From Cytobacillus horneckiae (GTDB lineage: Bacteria; Bacillota; Bacilli; Bacillales; Cytobacillaceae), in contig NZ_PISD01000028.1 in the NCBI RefSeq assembly GCF_002835735.1, positions 29,837 to 93,836 on the forward strand: a stretch of DNA of 64,000 nucleotides, in the 5' to 3' direction. Both the position numbers and the translations under genes were made by a program. Each line of letters opens with the position of its first letter. The first letter of the stretch is position 1. Below are positions 44,363 through 55,178 of this stretch, piece by piece. The notes beneath the pieces are model-generated. The model searched no databases. It had not been told where the DNA came from and was given only the letters and a program-made list of their open reading frames with translations.

Positions 44363-45464
44363 GCTTTTCCCTCCTCCTTTGTTTAAATAAGCCACTAGGA
44401 TTTTCAAGAAATTGTACAAATAATTCATTCGAATCATTTGGGCCAGGAGCCCCTTCTGGATGATATTGAACAGATACAACCGGATATTTTTTATGCATAA
44501 TTGCTTCAACAGAACCATCATGTGAAGCAGTTTCAATTATTTCTAGGTTAGTCCTAAGAATACTCGACTTTTTAATTGTATAATTATGATTCTGTGAAGT
44601 AATCTTCACCTGATTTGTAAGATTGTTTTTTACAGGGTGATTGGGACCTCTATGTCCAAATTTCATTTTTTCTGTGTCTGCACCACAAGCTAAGGCAATG
44701 ATTTGATGCCCTAGACATATTCCAAAAATAGGATAGTGAGGGATTAATTCCTTTACTAGGTTAATAACATTGGGAGCATTTTTAGGGTCACCAGGACCAT
44801 TTGACAGTAATATTTTATCAGGAGACAATTTCCGGATTTCATCAAATGTCGAAAAAGATGGAACAACTGTTATATCAAAATCTCTCTTAATCAATTCATT
44901 AAGTATCCCCTTTTTCATACCTAAATCTATTACAACAATTTTTTCCCGTTTTCCTGCGATATTATATTGATTGTTTGTGGTTACTTTACTAATAAAATCC
45001 GTCGAGATATTTGCTTCGAGTATTTTGGGAAGGATTTTATCCTTTGAAAGTGTTGTCTTTGTTATCATTGCCCTCATTGTACCTTCTACTCTAATAACCT
45101 TCGTTAACTCTCTTGTGTCCACATCATAAATAAATGGAATATTTTCTTTGCTAAGATAATCTGATAATTTTATATGACTTTTATAATGGGAAGGATATTC
45201 ACATAATTCCTTAACAATAAGGCCATTTACGTGAGGCTTACTCGATTCAAAGTCTTCTTCGTTAATACCATAATTACCTATTAACGGATACGTCATTACT
45301 ACAAATTGACCATAATATGAAGGGTCGGTTATAATTTCCTGATACCCTGTCATACTTGTACAGAACACAACTTCTCCCATACAATTGTTTTTTCTGCAAA
45401 TACCTTTACCATAAAATTCGACCCCATTTTCAAGCGTAATCTTTAAGTCATCCAAATAATTCAC
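44349..45464 (-). CDS. carA: Carbamoyl-phosphate synthase small subunit, cluster-associated
   Basis: A 371-residue glutaminase subunit. An N-terminal CPSase small-chain domain (about 1-150) is followed by a class I glutamine amidotransferase domain with nucleophile motif PIFGICLGHQIIALACG (Cys about residue 251) and His-Glu in VQYHPEGAPGP. It releases ammonia for CarB. The start could be GTG 45464 or TTG 45455; both have only a weak GGGG-type ribosome binding sequence. Overlaps carB. About 90 bases downstream of the NRPS gene on the same strand, so it is part of the biosynthetic operon, not a normal pyrimidine or arginine locus. Confidence 0.93.
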   Translation of the reverse strand: MNYLDDLKITLENGVEFYGKGICRKNNCMGEVVFCTSMTGYQEIITDPSYYGQFVVMTYPLIGNYGINEEDFESSKPHVNGLIVKELCEYPSHYKSHIKLSDYLSKENIPFIYDVDTRELTKVIRVEGTMRAMITKTTLSKDKILPKILEANISTDFISKVTTNNQYNIAGKREKIVVIDLGMKKGILNELIKRDFDITVVPSFSTFDEIRKLSPDKILLSNGPGDPKNAPNVINLVKELIPHYPIFGICLGHQIIALACGADTEKMKFGHRGPNHPVKNNLTNQVKITSQNHNYTIKKSSILRTNLEIIETASHDGSVEAIMHKKYPVVSVQYHPEGAPGPNDSNELFVQFLENPSGLFKQRRREKLEVL

Positions 45465-45552
45465 CCCACATTAATAAAAAATTTGTTATTAATATAAAAA
45501 AGAAAGTAAGTAATAGCTAGTTAATAACTGCTATTACTTACAAAAACGGAGT

Positions 45553-48500
45553 TTACTTTCTGATAGGAACTCTAGCAGCCCTATATATCTTATTATCAGT
45601 TTTTTCAATTTCATTATTATTTAGAGTATGCTTTTTAATCAATTGGCTCATTAACTTCAGTGTAGGATTTTCGAACAAACTTATTAGTTTAATATTAGTG
45701 TTGTATGCCTCATTTAATTCTATTAATAATTGAATAGCTAATAATGAATGTCCTCCTAATACAAAGAAGTCATCATTTTTAGAAATATCAACATTCGTAT
45801 GGAGAATTCTTCGCCAAAACTCAGCTACCTGAAGTTCAGTTTCTTCTAAAGGAATGAAGTTCTCACTAAAAACTTCATTCCATTTTACTTCTGGTAGTTG
45901 TTTTCTATCTATTTTCCCATTTGCATTAATAGGTAATTCATTTAACAGCATCATTCTGCTTGGTACCATTGCAACTGGAATATTTTCTAGTAAGTATCTT
46001 CTGATTTCATACTCATCAACATTCGTATTCTCATGTGTCACAATATAGGATAATAAATATTCTCTATCATTATCATTGACTTTAACCACTACTGAACTTT
46101 TAATTGCTGGGTATTGATTTAAGAAATATTCAATTTCATTTAAATCAATCCTAACTCCATTTAACTTAACCTGGAAATCCTTTCTACCCAAATATTCAAT
46201 AAAGCCATTTGGATGATATCTACCAATATCACCAGTATAATAGACTAAATCGTCATACTCCTGAGATAATGGGTTAATTTTAAAAGTATCATTATATTTG
46301 TTAATATACCCATTACTTCTATACTGAGTCTTAATCACAATTTCTCCCGGTTCGTTTATTGCACAGAGAGCATTTTGATCATTAATAATTAATATTTCAG
46401 TATTATTTATTGGCTTACCAATTGGAACAATAGATAAGCTTTCTTCATTATTTCCTACCCTATGGAAACATTTAGCTAACGTTGTTTCAGATGGACCATA
46501 TAAGTTTACAATTTCAGTATCTTTTGAAATGATATTTTTCCATTGTGTAGCTAATTTGTAGCTAAGTGGTTCTCCAGCAAAGAATGTCAGCCTAATATCT
46601 AAACTTTTTGCATTAGTGGATGCAATCCATCTTTTTAATAATGAAGGGACTGCATGAATAACGGTGATCTTTTTATTCTTTAACCACTCAATTTCATTGT
46701 CATTGGAATTCGGTAAGCAAAGGGTAGCTCCACTTATTAAAGGTAAAAATACATCCCGTAAGTAGACATCAAAAGCAGGATTTGTGAATTGAGCAAATCT
46801 ATCACTAGATTTAATATCAAACTCATTTTTTTGCCAACTTAAAAAGTGATTTAAACCTTTTTGATTACCTATAATACCTTTTGGCTTACCCGTTGACCCA
46901 GATGTAAAATAAACATAAGCTTCGGAGCCCTTTTTCACTAACGGATTTATTAATAGCTCATTTACGCTATCACTCTTAATAGAGGTAGAGATATCTGGTG
47001 ATAGATACTGTACATTTATTTTATTTCTTTGAGTAGAGGACAATAAATGTTCAAAGTCGATAAATAATTTTGCATTTGCCTCTTCTAAAATATTGTTAAT
47101 TCTATTGATTGGCGTATCTACATTAATAGGAACAAACACATAACCATTCATTAACATACTTATAATACTAGTTATGTATTTAAAAGAGCTCTTTCCATAA
47201 ATGGCTATTCTGTCTCCGATAGTTAGATTTAATTCGCGAAATGCTTTTGTAAATTCGTTTGCATATGATAGTACATCCTTATATGTCCATATTCCATTTT
47301 TCTCTTCAATGGCAATTGATCTTAAGTTTGCCTCTATGGAGCCTTTTAAGGTACTTAAAAATGTCTCATTAAAGTTTTCATTGTAAAAACTATTATTAGG
47401 ATGATAACTAAATTTATCTAGATTAATACGACCTATACGATTATTTCTTTGTTCAATTAAAGATTCACATAAAGTATTAAATTGTTGAACAAATGCCTGT
47501 ATACGGGTTTCATGAATCTTGTTATTTTGAAAAACTATCTTTAACTCAAGAGAATCTCCTTTATCAATAAAATAGAACGTGATAAGGAATTTTGCTTTGG
47601 TTTCGTGCAATTTCTTCCTTTCTATTCCTAATTCTATTAATTCATTTGAATTCTGATCATAATTTATATAATTTACTAAAATGTCGAATATAGGATTAGA
47701 ATTCGTTGTCCTAGAGGGTTGAATTTCTTCTACAATTTTTTCGAAAGAAATATCTTGATTTACAAATAATTCTGTAATTACTTTATTTGTTTGTTCAACC
47801 ACCTCAGTTATCGTTTGGTCATTTTGTATATACGTTCTTAAAGGTAATGTATTTAAAAATAATCCAATTGCGTTTTCCCACTTTCTTGAACGATCAATAA
47901 CGGGAGTTCCTAAAATCAAATCATTTTGCCCATTCATTCTATGAAGTAATATATTTAAAGCTGAAACAATTATTGTAAAGTGAGATGCTGCATTCTGATT
48001 GCTAATCTCTTGAATATTATTATAGGACTTACTTGAGAATGTAAAATCAATTTGTTTACTAAGGTGATTATGAGCAGTATTATAATCATCGACAGGAAAT
48101 TTGCTCTTAATTAAATCACCACTTAGCTTCATCTTCCAATAGTCGAGTTGCTTTTTATAGGATGAAGAATGAGTATTAATAATCTGTTCTCTTGCATACT
48201 CTGAATAAGCGATTGGGTTCTTATTATTTAATTTATTCCCTAGTTTCAATTGATTGTAATTCCCGAATAATTCATTCTCGAAATATTCTAACGAAAGACC
48301 ATCAATAACTATATGATGGAAAACTATTAAAAGAAGATGTTCTGTTTCACTAAACTTTAATAGCTTTATTCTATAGGGCATATCTGTCTTTAAGTTAAAT
48401 GGCTTAGTTAAAATTTCATTTAATATTTTCTTGCTAAATTCATCTTTATCGTAATTTTCATCAACCTGTTCTATCACAAAATCTACTTTTTCTATGTTTT

Positions 48501-51500
48501 TAACCAACGTGTATGGTTTACCATTGTTTATTCTGAAGTTAGATCTTAATATTTCATTCTCAACTATAATCTTTGTAACACTTTCAATTAATAAATCGAT
48601 ATCTAATTTCCCTTTTATTTTTAATGAATAGGGCATATGGTAGTTATAGTCTTCTGGATGAAGTTGATATAAAAACCATATTCTTTCTTGAGCAAACGAC
48701 AATGGTTTAAATTTGTTGTCTCCCTTATCTAATGCTTCTTCATTGTTGATAACCCTATTGTCAATCTTAAAAGCCATTTCCCTAATAGTAGGAGTCTCAA
48801 ATATATCTCTAAGTCGTAACTCAGCATTAAAAGTTTTATTTATTCTCGATATAATTTTGACACCTAGCAAGGAGTGTCCACCAATCTTAAAGAAGTTACT
48901 TTCTACACCTACTTCTTCTATAGCTAACATTTCCGACCAGATAGTTGATATCTCTTTTTCTATTTTATTAGTTGGTGGTACATAACCAACATGGCTGAAA
49001 AGATTTTCCTTATTTGGTTTAGGTAAAGCTTTATAATCTAATTTCCCATTTTTATTCATTGGAAATCCGTCTAAGTAAACGATATATTGAGGAATCATAT
49101 AATCAGGAAGTTTTTTACTTAGAAAAGTATATAAACTCTTATTTTCAAAGTAAGAACTCGAAATGATATATCCTACTAGTGTATTTTTGTTATTTGATTT
49201 ATCAAAATAAACGACTGCATCTTTTATTTCACTAAACTCTTTAAGTGAGCTTTCAATTTCACCCAGCTCTACACGCATACCTCTCACTTTAACTTGTGAA
49301 TCTTCTCTGCCGGTAAACATTAAATTTCCATCGAAATTTAAATAGCCTTGATCACCTGTACGATAGATTTTCTCTTCTAAATTATATGGATTATTAATGA
49401 AGCTTTTATTTGTTTTTTCTAGGTCGTTTAAATAGCCATTTGCTAATCCAATACCACCTATATATAAATCTCCAATAACCCCATAGGGAACAGGTTTCAA
49501 GTTTTTATCAAGTACATAGATGTAATTATTATCTATTGGTTTACCTACTGAAATAATTCCGTTGTTATGACCGTCTTGAGCAGTACATTCATAGCAAGTA
49601 GAATCAATAGATACCTCAGTAGCTCCCCATGAGTTAAATAACCTGACATCCATTTTCTTGAATAGATCTTTAACTAAAGATGATGATAATGCCTCCCCAC
49701 TAGAGATAATTGCACGTAAATTCTTTAGCTTTACTATCTCTTCTTCATGAATTAAATCTATGAAAAGTTTTAACATACTCGGGACAAAATGCAGTATCGA
49801 AACATTATATTTTATAGAATCTTCAATAATGGCGTGCGGATCTTTATGTTCTTCAGGTTGCATAAGTGCGACTCTTGCTCCTACAATTAATGGCCAAAAT
49901 ATTTCAACTGCTGCATCATCAAAAGATAATGTTGTTTTTTGTAAGACAGTTTCATCCGATTTCAAATTATGATAATTTTGCATCCATAACATTCTATTAA
50001 TCCAGCCGCTATGATTATTAGCAACACCTTTTGGTTTCCCAGTAGAACCAGAGGTATAGTAAACAGAAACTAGGTCTGTAGGTTTTATCTCAACTTTGCA
50101 ATCATCAAGTTCTGAAGATATATCTAAGTTTAGTTGTTTAATATCAAGTATGGAGATATTTGTATCGACTGCATCATCTTCCTTACATCCTGATAGTAGT
50201 AATAATTTTGCTTTTGAGTCTCCTACTATTTCATTGACCCTTTCTGTTGGCATACTGCTGTCTATCGGTAAATAAGCGCCACCTGCTTTTAAGATGCCAA
50301 GTAATCCAATGATCAAATCAAGTGAACGTTCAATTTTAATAGCAACTATATCATTTCGACTAATACCCATGTTCTTCAACAATTTACTTAAGCATGTAGA
50401 TTTTTTTTCTAGCTCTTCATAGCTAATATTCTTATCACCGAATGTAACAGCTATATTGTGTGGGGTTTTTAATGCCTGCTCCTCAAACAAATTATGCAAA
50501 CCTACATTTTGGGGAATTCTTTTCGCAGTTCCCTTGTCCAACAGCCGTTCTCTTTCATTTTTATTAAGCGTATTAATCTCACCTATTTTACTGTCCAATG
50601 TACTTTTTTGGATACTACTTAGGATTTCAAAAAAGTGATTGGTTAATTGGCAGATCATATCCTTAGTAAAAAGGTCTGTTTTATACTCCCATCTACCAGA
50701 TAGGGTACTCCCATCTTCATCTAAGAATAATGTAAGATCGTACTTAGATGAATAATTGTTAACTTTTTCAGGTAACCCTTCAATGAAATTTAACTGTTCT
50801 TTATTATATTTAGGAGTATTTTGAAGTGCCATCATTATATTAATGATTGGTGTAAGGCTCTGATCGATTCCTTCTCTCACTTCATTAACTATATTTTCAA
50901 AAGGTAAATGAGCATTTTTTAAGTTATTTATACTTTGATTTTGAATATGGTAAAGAAGCTCTCTAAATGTTAAATCATCATCAAGTTGTGATCTCCAAGG
51001 TAATGTGTTTACAAAAAAACCAAGTACATTCTCGAAATTTCTGCTAGGTCTTCCTGCAACAGGTGCACCAACAATTACATCATTTTGCTTTGTATATTTA
51101 TAAAGTAAAAGTTGAAACACACTCATTAGTACCATGAATTTGGTTGTACCTGTTTCTTTTGAAATACTGTTTATGATTTCGACTTGCTTTTGAGGGATTG
51201 CGAATTTGAAAAAATCACCTTGGAAATTAATATCTGAATTAATCTTATGATTTGCAAATTTAACTTTCTCTAGATTCCCTTTTAATAGATTTGTCCAATA
51301 TCTTATTAAATCATCTCGATTATGCTCTAAATATTTTTTGTGCCATAAAGTATAATCCTTATATTGAAAAGTATGATTTGCGTCTATTCTATTTTTATTG
51401 TCAGTTTGTATCGAATTATAAGTTGTAAATAAATCATCAATGAAAATATTAAAAGACCAATCATCAAATATAATATGATGAAAGTTAAGAAATAATATAT

Positions 51501-53721
51501 ATTCGTCAGTACCTACCTTATATAGTTTAATTTCAAATAAGGGGGCTTTAGACAAATCGAACTTTCTTTTTGATTTTTCAATCAAGACAGGATCTAAGGT
51601 GGCTGAATTTTTTCCCCAATCAACAAATTGAAATGGCACTTTGTCAAGGTTATCTACAATTTCTTGTAAAGCTGTACCGTCCGACTCAAAAATTCTAGTT
51701 CTTAATATCTCATGTTTATCACATAGCAATTTTGTAGCGTCCTGAAGTATACTTGGATCTATTTTACCTTTTAACTTTAGTTTGTATGGAATGTTATATA
51801 AATGATTACTGATTTCTAGTTTATCCCAAAACCATAATCTTTTTTGTTGAGAAGAGGCTACTAATCTTTTCTTAAGCGTCTTACTTAACAGGTTAGCTTC
51901 ATCTTTTTCTTCCTTCTTTTCGATAAACTTAGCAAGCCTTTCAATGGTATTCATCTCAAAAATATCACTTATATTAATATTAATATTGAAAGCTTCTTCA
52001 ATTTCACCTAATAGTTTTACTGCATTTAAAGAGTTTCCACCGATTTCAAAAAAAGATACATCGATTGCAATGCTATTTATATCTAATATTTCCTGCCAAA
52101 TTGAATTGATTTTACTCTCAATCTCATTCATCTGAACTACGTTGGAGGTTTCTAAATTTGAAATTTTATAATTGGTTAAATATTGTCTATCCACTTTACC
52201 ATTTTTATTAAGTGGTAGAGACTCTAGTACCAGGTATTCTTGAGGTAACATATAATTAGGCAATTTCTTTGAAAGTATTTCTTTTACTTCATCTAAATTT
52301 CTTTTGCTTCCCTTTTGGAAAACAATTACTGCTCGAAGTATCGTTTCATTATTTTTATTAATTCTTGAAATAACTACGCTGTCTTGTATGGAAATTATCT
52401 TATCTATTTGGGCTTGTATTTCATTTAATTCAACTCTAAAACCCCGGATCTTTACTTGGTGATCTACTCTACTTACAAATACTAATTGATTACAATCATC
52501 CACTCTTGCTAAATCGCCAGTTTTATATAAAATTGACTCATTATATCCTTCTTGAAAACAGTTAGGTTTATATTTTGAATCTGTTAATGAATCGTTTTTA
52601 TAATATCCTCGAGTAATCCCCAAACCAGTTATATAAATTTCTCCAACTTTACCTTTTTCTACAGGATACATATCTTCGTCTAATAATAAAATAGCTGAGC
52701 GGCCGTAAGGTTGACCTAATGGAATTACACTACCTTTTCGTTCTATATTATCCACATCATTTGCCATTACACCTACAGTTACTTCAGTTGGTCCATAATG
52801 GTTAAAAATTTTACAGGTAGAGTTAATTTCTTTGATTTTTTCAACAAGGCTCCACTTTAATTGTTCTCCACCTAAAATTATGTATTCAGGTATAAACATT
52901 GATTTATTTTTCCCATATAATAGAGCTTCCATATGTGAAGGCACCAACTTAATACAGTTAATGTCATGCACCCTACAATAACTGCTCAACATAACAGAGT
53001 CAGTTATCATACTCTCTGGAATAATATGAAGTGAACCACCTGTTGTTAGCGATGCAAAAATAGGAGTAACAGATAAGTCAGCGGCAATTGTAGTTAATAA
53101 CGTATAATTTAATGGCTTGTTGATCTCCATATATTGAAGAATTCCTTGGAGATGATTCAAAACATTTTTATGTTCAACCTGAACACCTTTAGGTTCCCCT
53201 GTAGTGCCCGATGTAAAAATAGTATAAATCAAATTATTAATCGTATATTCTGTTGATAAGTTACTTTCACCGTATTGATCATAATCTAATTTTTCCAAAT
53301 TATAAATTTTAATGATAGAATTGTTTTTAAACTTATATTCATTTTTACTATCAGTCATTAAAAATTTAGGGTTTACTTGATTTATGATTTTTGTTAAACG
53401 GTCCATAGGTAATGATGGATCTAAAGGTACATAATATCCGCCAGCTTTAATAATACCTATGATTGCTGTAATCATCGCAATTGATTTATCAAAGCATATT
53501 GCCACTGGTTCTTCTAAGTTAATTTTTTCTTTTTTTAATAGATTTGCTAGTTGGTTTGCTTTAATGTTTAGGTCATTATACGTTATAGTGTGATTATTAA
53601 AGCGAACAGCTATCCTATTTGGATGCTTCATTACATGGTCTTCAAAAGAATCAATAACTGTTTTCGTTAAATCAATTTTTTGGTTACTTGTAAACATAAA
53701 ATCTTTTTTCTCAATTAACAC
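45553..53721 (-). CDS. Three-module non-ribosomal peptide synthetase (A-T-C-A-T-C-A-T)
   Basis: A 2722-residue NRPS. A1 (about 25-520; IFTSGTTGEPKGV), T1 (GGNSL, Ser about 560), C1 (HHIIFDD, about 752), A2 (YTSGSTGKPKGV, about 1225), T2 (GGHSL, about 1617), C2 (HHIVIDG, about 1804), A3 (FTSGSTGKPKGI, about 2275), T3 (GGHSL, about 2657). There is no initiating C domain, epimerase or thioesterase. Specificity residues read by eye: A1 D-L-T-K-I-G-H-V-G-K (Asp/3-methyl-Asp class), A2 D-D-V-H-I-S-S-I-D-K (serine-like), A3 D-V-R-H-F-A-L-L-A-K (unassigned). GTG start follows GAGGTGATGAA and overlaps mutE. Codes are hand-aligned and should be recomputed. Confidence 0.93.
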   Translation of the reverse strand: MLIEKKDFMFTSNQKIDLTKTVIDSFEDHVMKHPNRIAVRFNNHTITYNDLNIKANQLANLLKKEKINLEEPVAICFDKSIAMITAIIGIIKAGGYYVPLDPSLPMDRLTKIINQVNPKFLMTDSKNEYKFKNNSIIKIYNLEKLDYDQYGESNLSTEYTINNLIYTIFTSGTTGEPKGVQVEHKNVLNHLQGILQYMEINKPLNYTLLTTIAADLSVTPIFASLTTGGSLHIIPESMITDSVMLSSYCRVHDINCIKLVPSHMEALLYGKNKSMFIPEYIILGGEQLKWSLVEKIKEINSTCKIFNHYGPTEVTVGVMANDVDNIERKGSVIPLGQPYGRSAILLLDEDMYPVEKGKVGEIYITGLGITRGYYKNDSLTDSKYKPNCFQEGYNESILYKTGDLARVDDCNQLVFVSRVDHQVKIRGFRVELNEIQAQIDKIISIQDSVVISRINKNNETILRAVIVFQKGSKRNLDEVKEILSKKLPNYMLPQEYLVLESLPLNKNGKVDRQYLTNYKISNLETSNVVQMNEIESKINSIWQEILDINSIAIDVSFFEIGGNSLNAVKLLGEIEEAFNININISDIFEMNTIERLAKFIEKKEEKDEANLLSKTLKKRLVASSQQKRLWFWDKLEISNHLYNIPYKLKLKGKIDPSILQDATKLLCDKHEILRTRIFESDGTALQEIVDNLDKVPFQFVDWGKNSATLDPVLIEKSKRKFDLSKAPLFEIKLYKVGTDEYILFLNFHHIIFDDWSFNIFIDDLFTTYNSIQTDNKNRIDANHTFQYKDYTLWHKKYLEHNRDDLIRYWTNLLKGNLEKVKFANHKINSDINFQGDFFKFAIPQKQVEIINSISKETGTTKFMVLMSVFQLLLYKYTKQNDVIVGAPVAGRPSRNFENVLGFFVNTLPWRSQLDDDLTFRELLYHIQNQSINNLKNAHLPFENIVNEVREGIDQSLTPIINIMMALQNTPKYNKEQLNFIEGLPEKVNNYSSKYDLTLFLDEDGSTLSGRWEYKTDLFTKDMICQLTNHFFEILSSIQKSTLDSKIGEINTLNKNERERLLDKGTAKRIPQNVGLHNLFEEQALKTPHNIAVTFGDKNISYEELEKKSTCLSKLLKNMGISRNDIVAIKIERSLDLIIGLLGILKAGGAYLPIDSSMPTERVNEIVGDSKAKLLLLSGCKEDDAVDTNISILDIKQLNLDISSELDDCKVEIKPTDLVSVYYTSGSTGKPKGVANNHSGWINRMLWMQNYHNLKSDETVLQKTTLSFDDAAVEIFWPLIVGARVALMQPEEHKDPHAIIEDSIKYNVSILHFVPSMLKLFIDLIHEEEIVKLKNLRAIISSGEALSSSLVKDLFKKMDVRLFNSWGATEVSIDSTCYECTAQDGHNNGIISVGKPIDNNYIYVLDKNLKPVPYGVIGDLYIGGIGLANGYLNDLEKTNKSFINNPYNLEEKIYRTGDQGYLNFDGNLMFTGREDSQVKVRGMRVELGEIESSLKEFSEIKDAVVYFDKSNNKNTLVGYIISSSYFENKSLYTFLSKKLPDYMIPQYIVYLDGFPMNKNGKLDYKALPKPNKENLFSHVGYVPPTNKIEKEISTIWSEMLAIEEVGVESNFFKIGGHSLLGVKIISRINKTFNAELRLRDIFETPTIREMAFKIDNRVINNEEALDKGDNKFKPLSFAQERIWFLYQLHPEDYNYHMPYSLKIKGKLDIDLLIESVTKIIVENEILRSNFRINNGKPYTLVKNIEKVDFVIEQVDENYDKDEFSKKILNEILTKPFNLKTDMPYRIKLLKFSETEHLLLIVFHHIVIDGLSLEYFENELFGNYNQLKLGNKLNNKNPIAYSEYAREQIINTHSSSYKKQLDYWKMKLSGDLIKSKFPVDDYNTAHNHLSKQIDFTFSSKSYNNIQEISNQNAASHFTIIVSALNILLHRMNGQNDLILGTPVIDRSRKWENAIGLFLNTLPLRTYIQNDQTITEVVEQTNKVITELFVNQDISFEKIVEEIQPSRTTNSNPIFDILVNYINYDQNSNELIELGIERKKLHETKAKFLITFYFIDKGDSLELKIVFQNNKIHETRIQAFVQQFNTLCESLIEQRNNRIGRINLDKFSYHPNNSFYNENFNETFLSTLKGSIEANLRSIAIEEKNGIWTYKDVLSYANEFTKAFRELNLTIGDRIAIYGKSSFKYITSIISMLMNGYVFVPINVDTPINRINNILEEANAKLFIDFEHLLSSTQRNKINVQYLSPDISTSIKSDSVNELLINPLVKKGSEAYVYFTSGSTGKPKGIIGNQKGLNHFLSWQKNEFDIKSSDRFAQFTNPAFDVYLRDVFLPLISGATLCLPNSNDNEIEWLKNKKITVIHAVPSLLKRWIASTNAKSLDIRLTFFAGEPLSYKLATQWKNIISKDTEIVNLYGPSETTLAKCFHRVGNNEESLSIVPIGKPINNTEILIINDQNALCAINEPGEIVIKTQYRSNGYINKYNDTFKINPLSQEYDDLVYYTGDIGRYHPNGFIEYLGRKDFQVKLNGVRIDLNEIEYFLNQYPAIKSSVVVKVNDNDREYLLSYIVTHENTNVDEYEIRRYLLENIPVAMVPSRMMLLNELPINANGKIDRKQLPEVKWNEVFSENFIPLEETELQVAEFWRRILHTNVDISKNDDFFVLGGHSLLAIQLLIELNEAYNTNIKLISLFENPTLKLMSQLIKKHTLNNNEIEKTDNKIYRAARVPIRK

Positions 53722-55178
53722 TTCATCACCTCATGAGATTTTCTCTTAAAAAAACTCCCATTTGAAATCGAAAATATGTCGCTAACTATCATGTCATGAT
53801 TGGCTTTTCTATTTTCCATTTTTACTCGTTTGTTTATCTTTTCTCTATGAAGATTTTTAATATGAGAGTTGAAGGGTAGGTTTCCAAATTCTAATATCCT
53901 GACTGCACCTAAATGATCCCTTATTGGAATAACACTTCCTTGATTATAGATACTTGGAGCAAATGGAATATCCAATACTCCATTTGCAAAGGACTTAATT
54001 GTTCCTTGTACAAGGTCTCCATCTCCAGTGTCCAAGACTTTATCTATAATTAGATTTGTTTCTTCATTTATAATTTGGAGCTCATCAGTTACATCAATTT
54101 TAATACTTCCAATTTGACTACTTATCATTTTCACCATATGTTCAGAAGTCCTAATTCCATCCATATTTGCTTCCAGGGTAGGTATACCTTCAGCTTCATG
54201 TGGTGTTTTTAATATCATTTTATTTGCAGCAGAAAGAACAGCTGTAAGAGATCCTAAATTTATTACTGAATAAGCTGCTGATTCTTCTCGTGGAAAATTG
54301 CCCATCCACTGATGGTATACTGTTGAAAGATTTATAGTGTATCCATACTTCTTGAATATATCAGTTGCTAGAGTTCGTAATGAAATCATCGCAGCAATAT
54401 CTTGGACAATATGTCCAACACTGCCATATCCTAAGCTTAGATTCTTTACACCTTGTTCTGCTGCTAATAGCCCTTCTATAATCGCAATTGCATTTGATAT
54501 ACTTGGCGGCACTAATGTACCTGTTAAAGGCCCAAATGGTTCTCTATTCAATGAAATGCCCATTTCTTCATAAATTCCTACTAACCTATCACAGTATTGC
54601 CAATCGTATATACTTTTTTCTAAACTAACATTTTTAGAATAAGGAATATTATAAGAAATACCTCCACCCTCATTAGAAGTCCACCCAGAAGCATGGATAA
54701 TCTCTGCTAGAAGCCTACCATCTGGCGAACCATGCCTTGCCTGTAATGGTTTTGTGATTGAATTGTTCAATTCCCTACAACCTTTTAAACCATGGTTAAC
54801 TGCTGGAAAGCCATTTAAGACTGATTTTTTCGTGGTTAAGCTCTCACTTAAACCTTTCTCACTTTTAAGGTATTCATTTTGCCTCGTATAGCTATCAATT
54901 GTAACAGGCATTAGATCTGCACCAGCTTTAATAAATCCTTCTAATAAGGTCTTCTGGCCCCGAAGTGTAGCGACCCCACCTCTCGGTTGAAGTAATAATT
55001 TGTTATTTCTTTTAGCATTATCTAATACTTTTGAGAAGTATTTATGTTCAGGCAAACTATTTAAATACCTAAAAGATTCATCTAAACTAAGTGATTTACC
55101 CGTAGACCAACTTTCTAGTACCTGTTTTCTTGTCTTATAAAATTGATCTTTAGTTAACTTTACGTTTTTGACTTGCAT
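53715..55178 (-). CDS. glmE: Methylaspartate (glutamate) mutase epsilon subunit
   Basis: A 487-residue TIM-barrel subunit of adenosylcobalamin-dependent glutamate mutase, which converts L-glutamate to (2S,3S)-3-methylaspartate. Motifs: LLLQPRGGVATL (about residues 60-71), QARHGSPDGRLLAEI (about 148-162), the NEGGGISYNIPYSK block (about 171-184) and HQWMGNFPREE. Length matches MutE/GlmE (about 483). It overlaps the sigma-subunit gene by 29 bases and the NRPS gene by 7. Its place directly before an NRPS with an Asp-type first A domain suggests that 3-methylaspartate is a building block. Confidence 0.94.
   Translation of the reverse strand: MQVKNVKLTKDQFYKTRKQVLESWSTGKSLSLDESFRYLNSLPEHKYFSKVLDNAKRNNKLLLQPRGGVATLRGQKTLLEGFIKAGADLMPVTIDSYTRQNEYLKSEKGLSESLTTKKSVLNGFPAVNHGLKGCRELNNSITKPLQARHGSPDGRLLAEIIHASGWTSNEGGGISYNIPYSKNVSLEKSIYDWQYCDRLVGIYEEMGISLNREPFGPLTGTLVPPSISNAIAIIEGLLAAEQGVKNLSLGYGSVGHIVQDIAAMISLRTLATDIFKKYGYTINLSTVYHQWMGNFPREESAAYSVINLGSLTAVLSAANKMILKTPHEAEGIPTLEANMDGIRTSEHMVKMISSQIGSIKIDVTDELQIINEETNLIIDKVLDTGDGDLVQGTIKSFANGVLDIPFAPSIYNQGSVIPIRDHLGAVRILEFGNLPFNSHIKNLHREKINKRVKMENRKANHDMIVSDIFSISNGSFFKRKSHEVMKC

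Noticed and set aside
44363..44536. Extended N-terminus for CarB starting inside carA
   Set aside because: Those 58 residues do not resemble CarB and lie in an alternative frame of carA; the TTG at 44362 has a strong AGGAGG.
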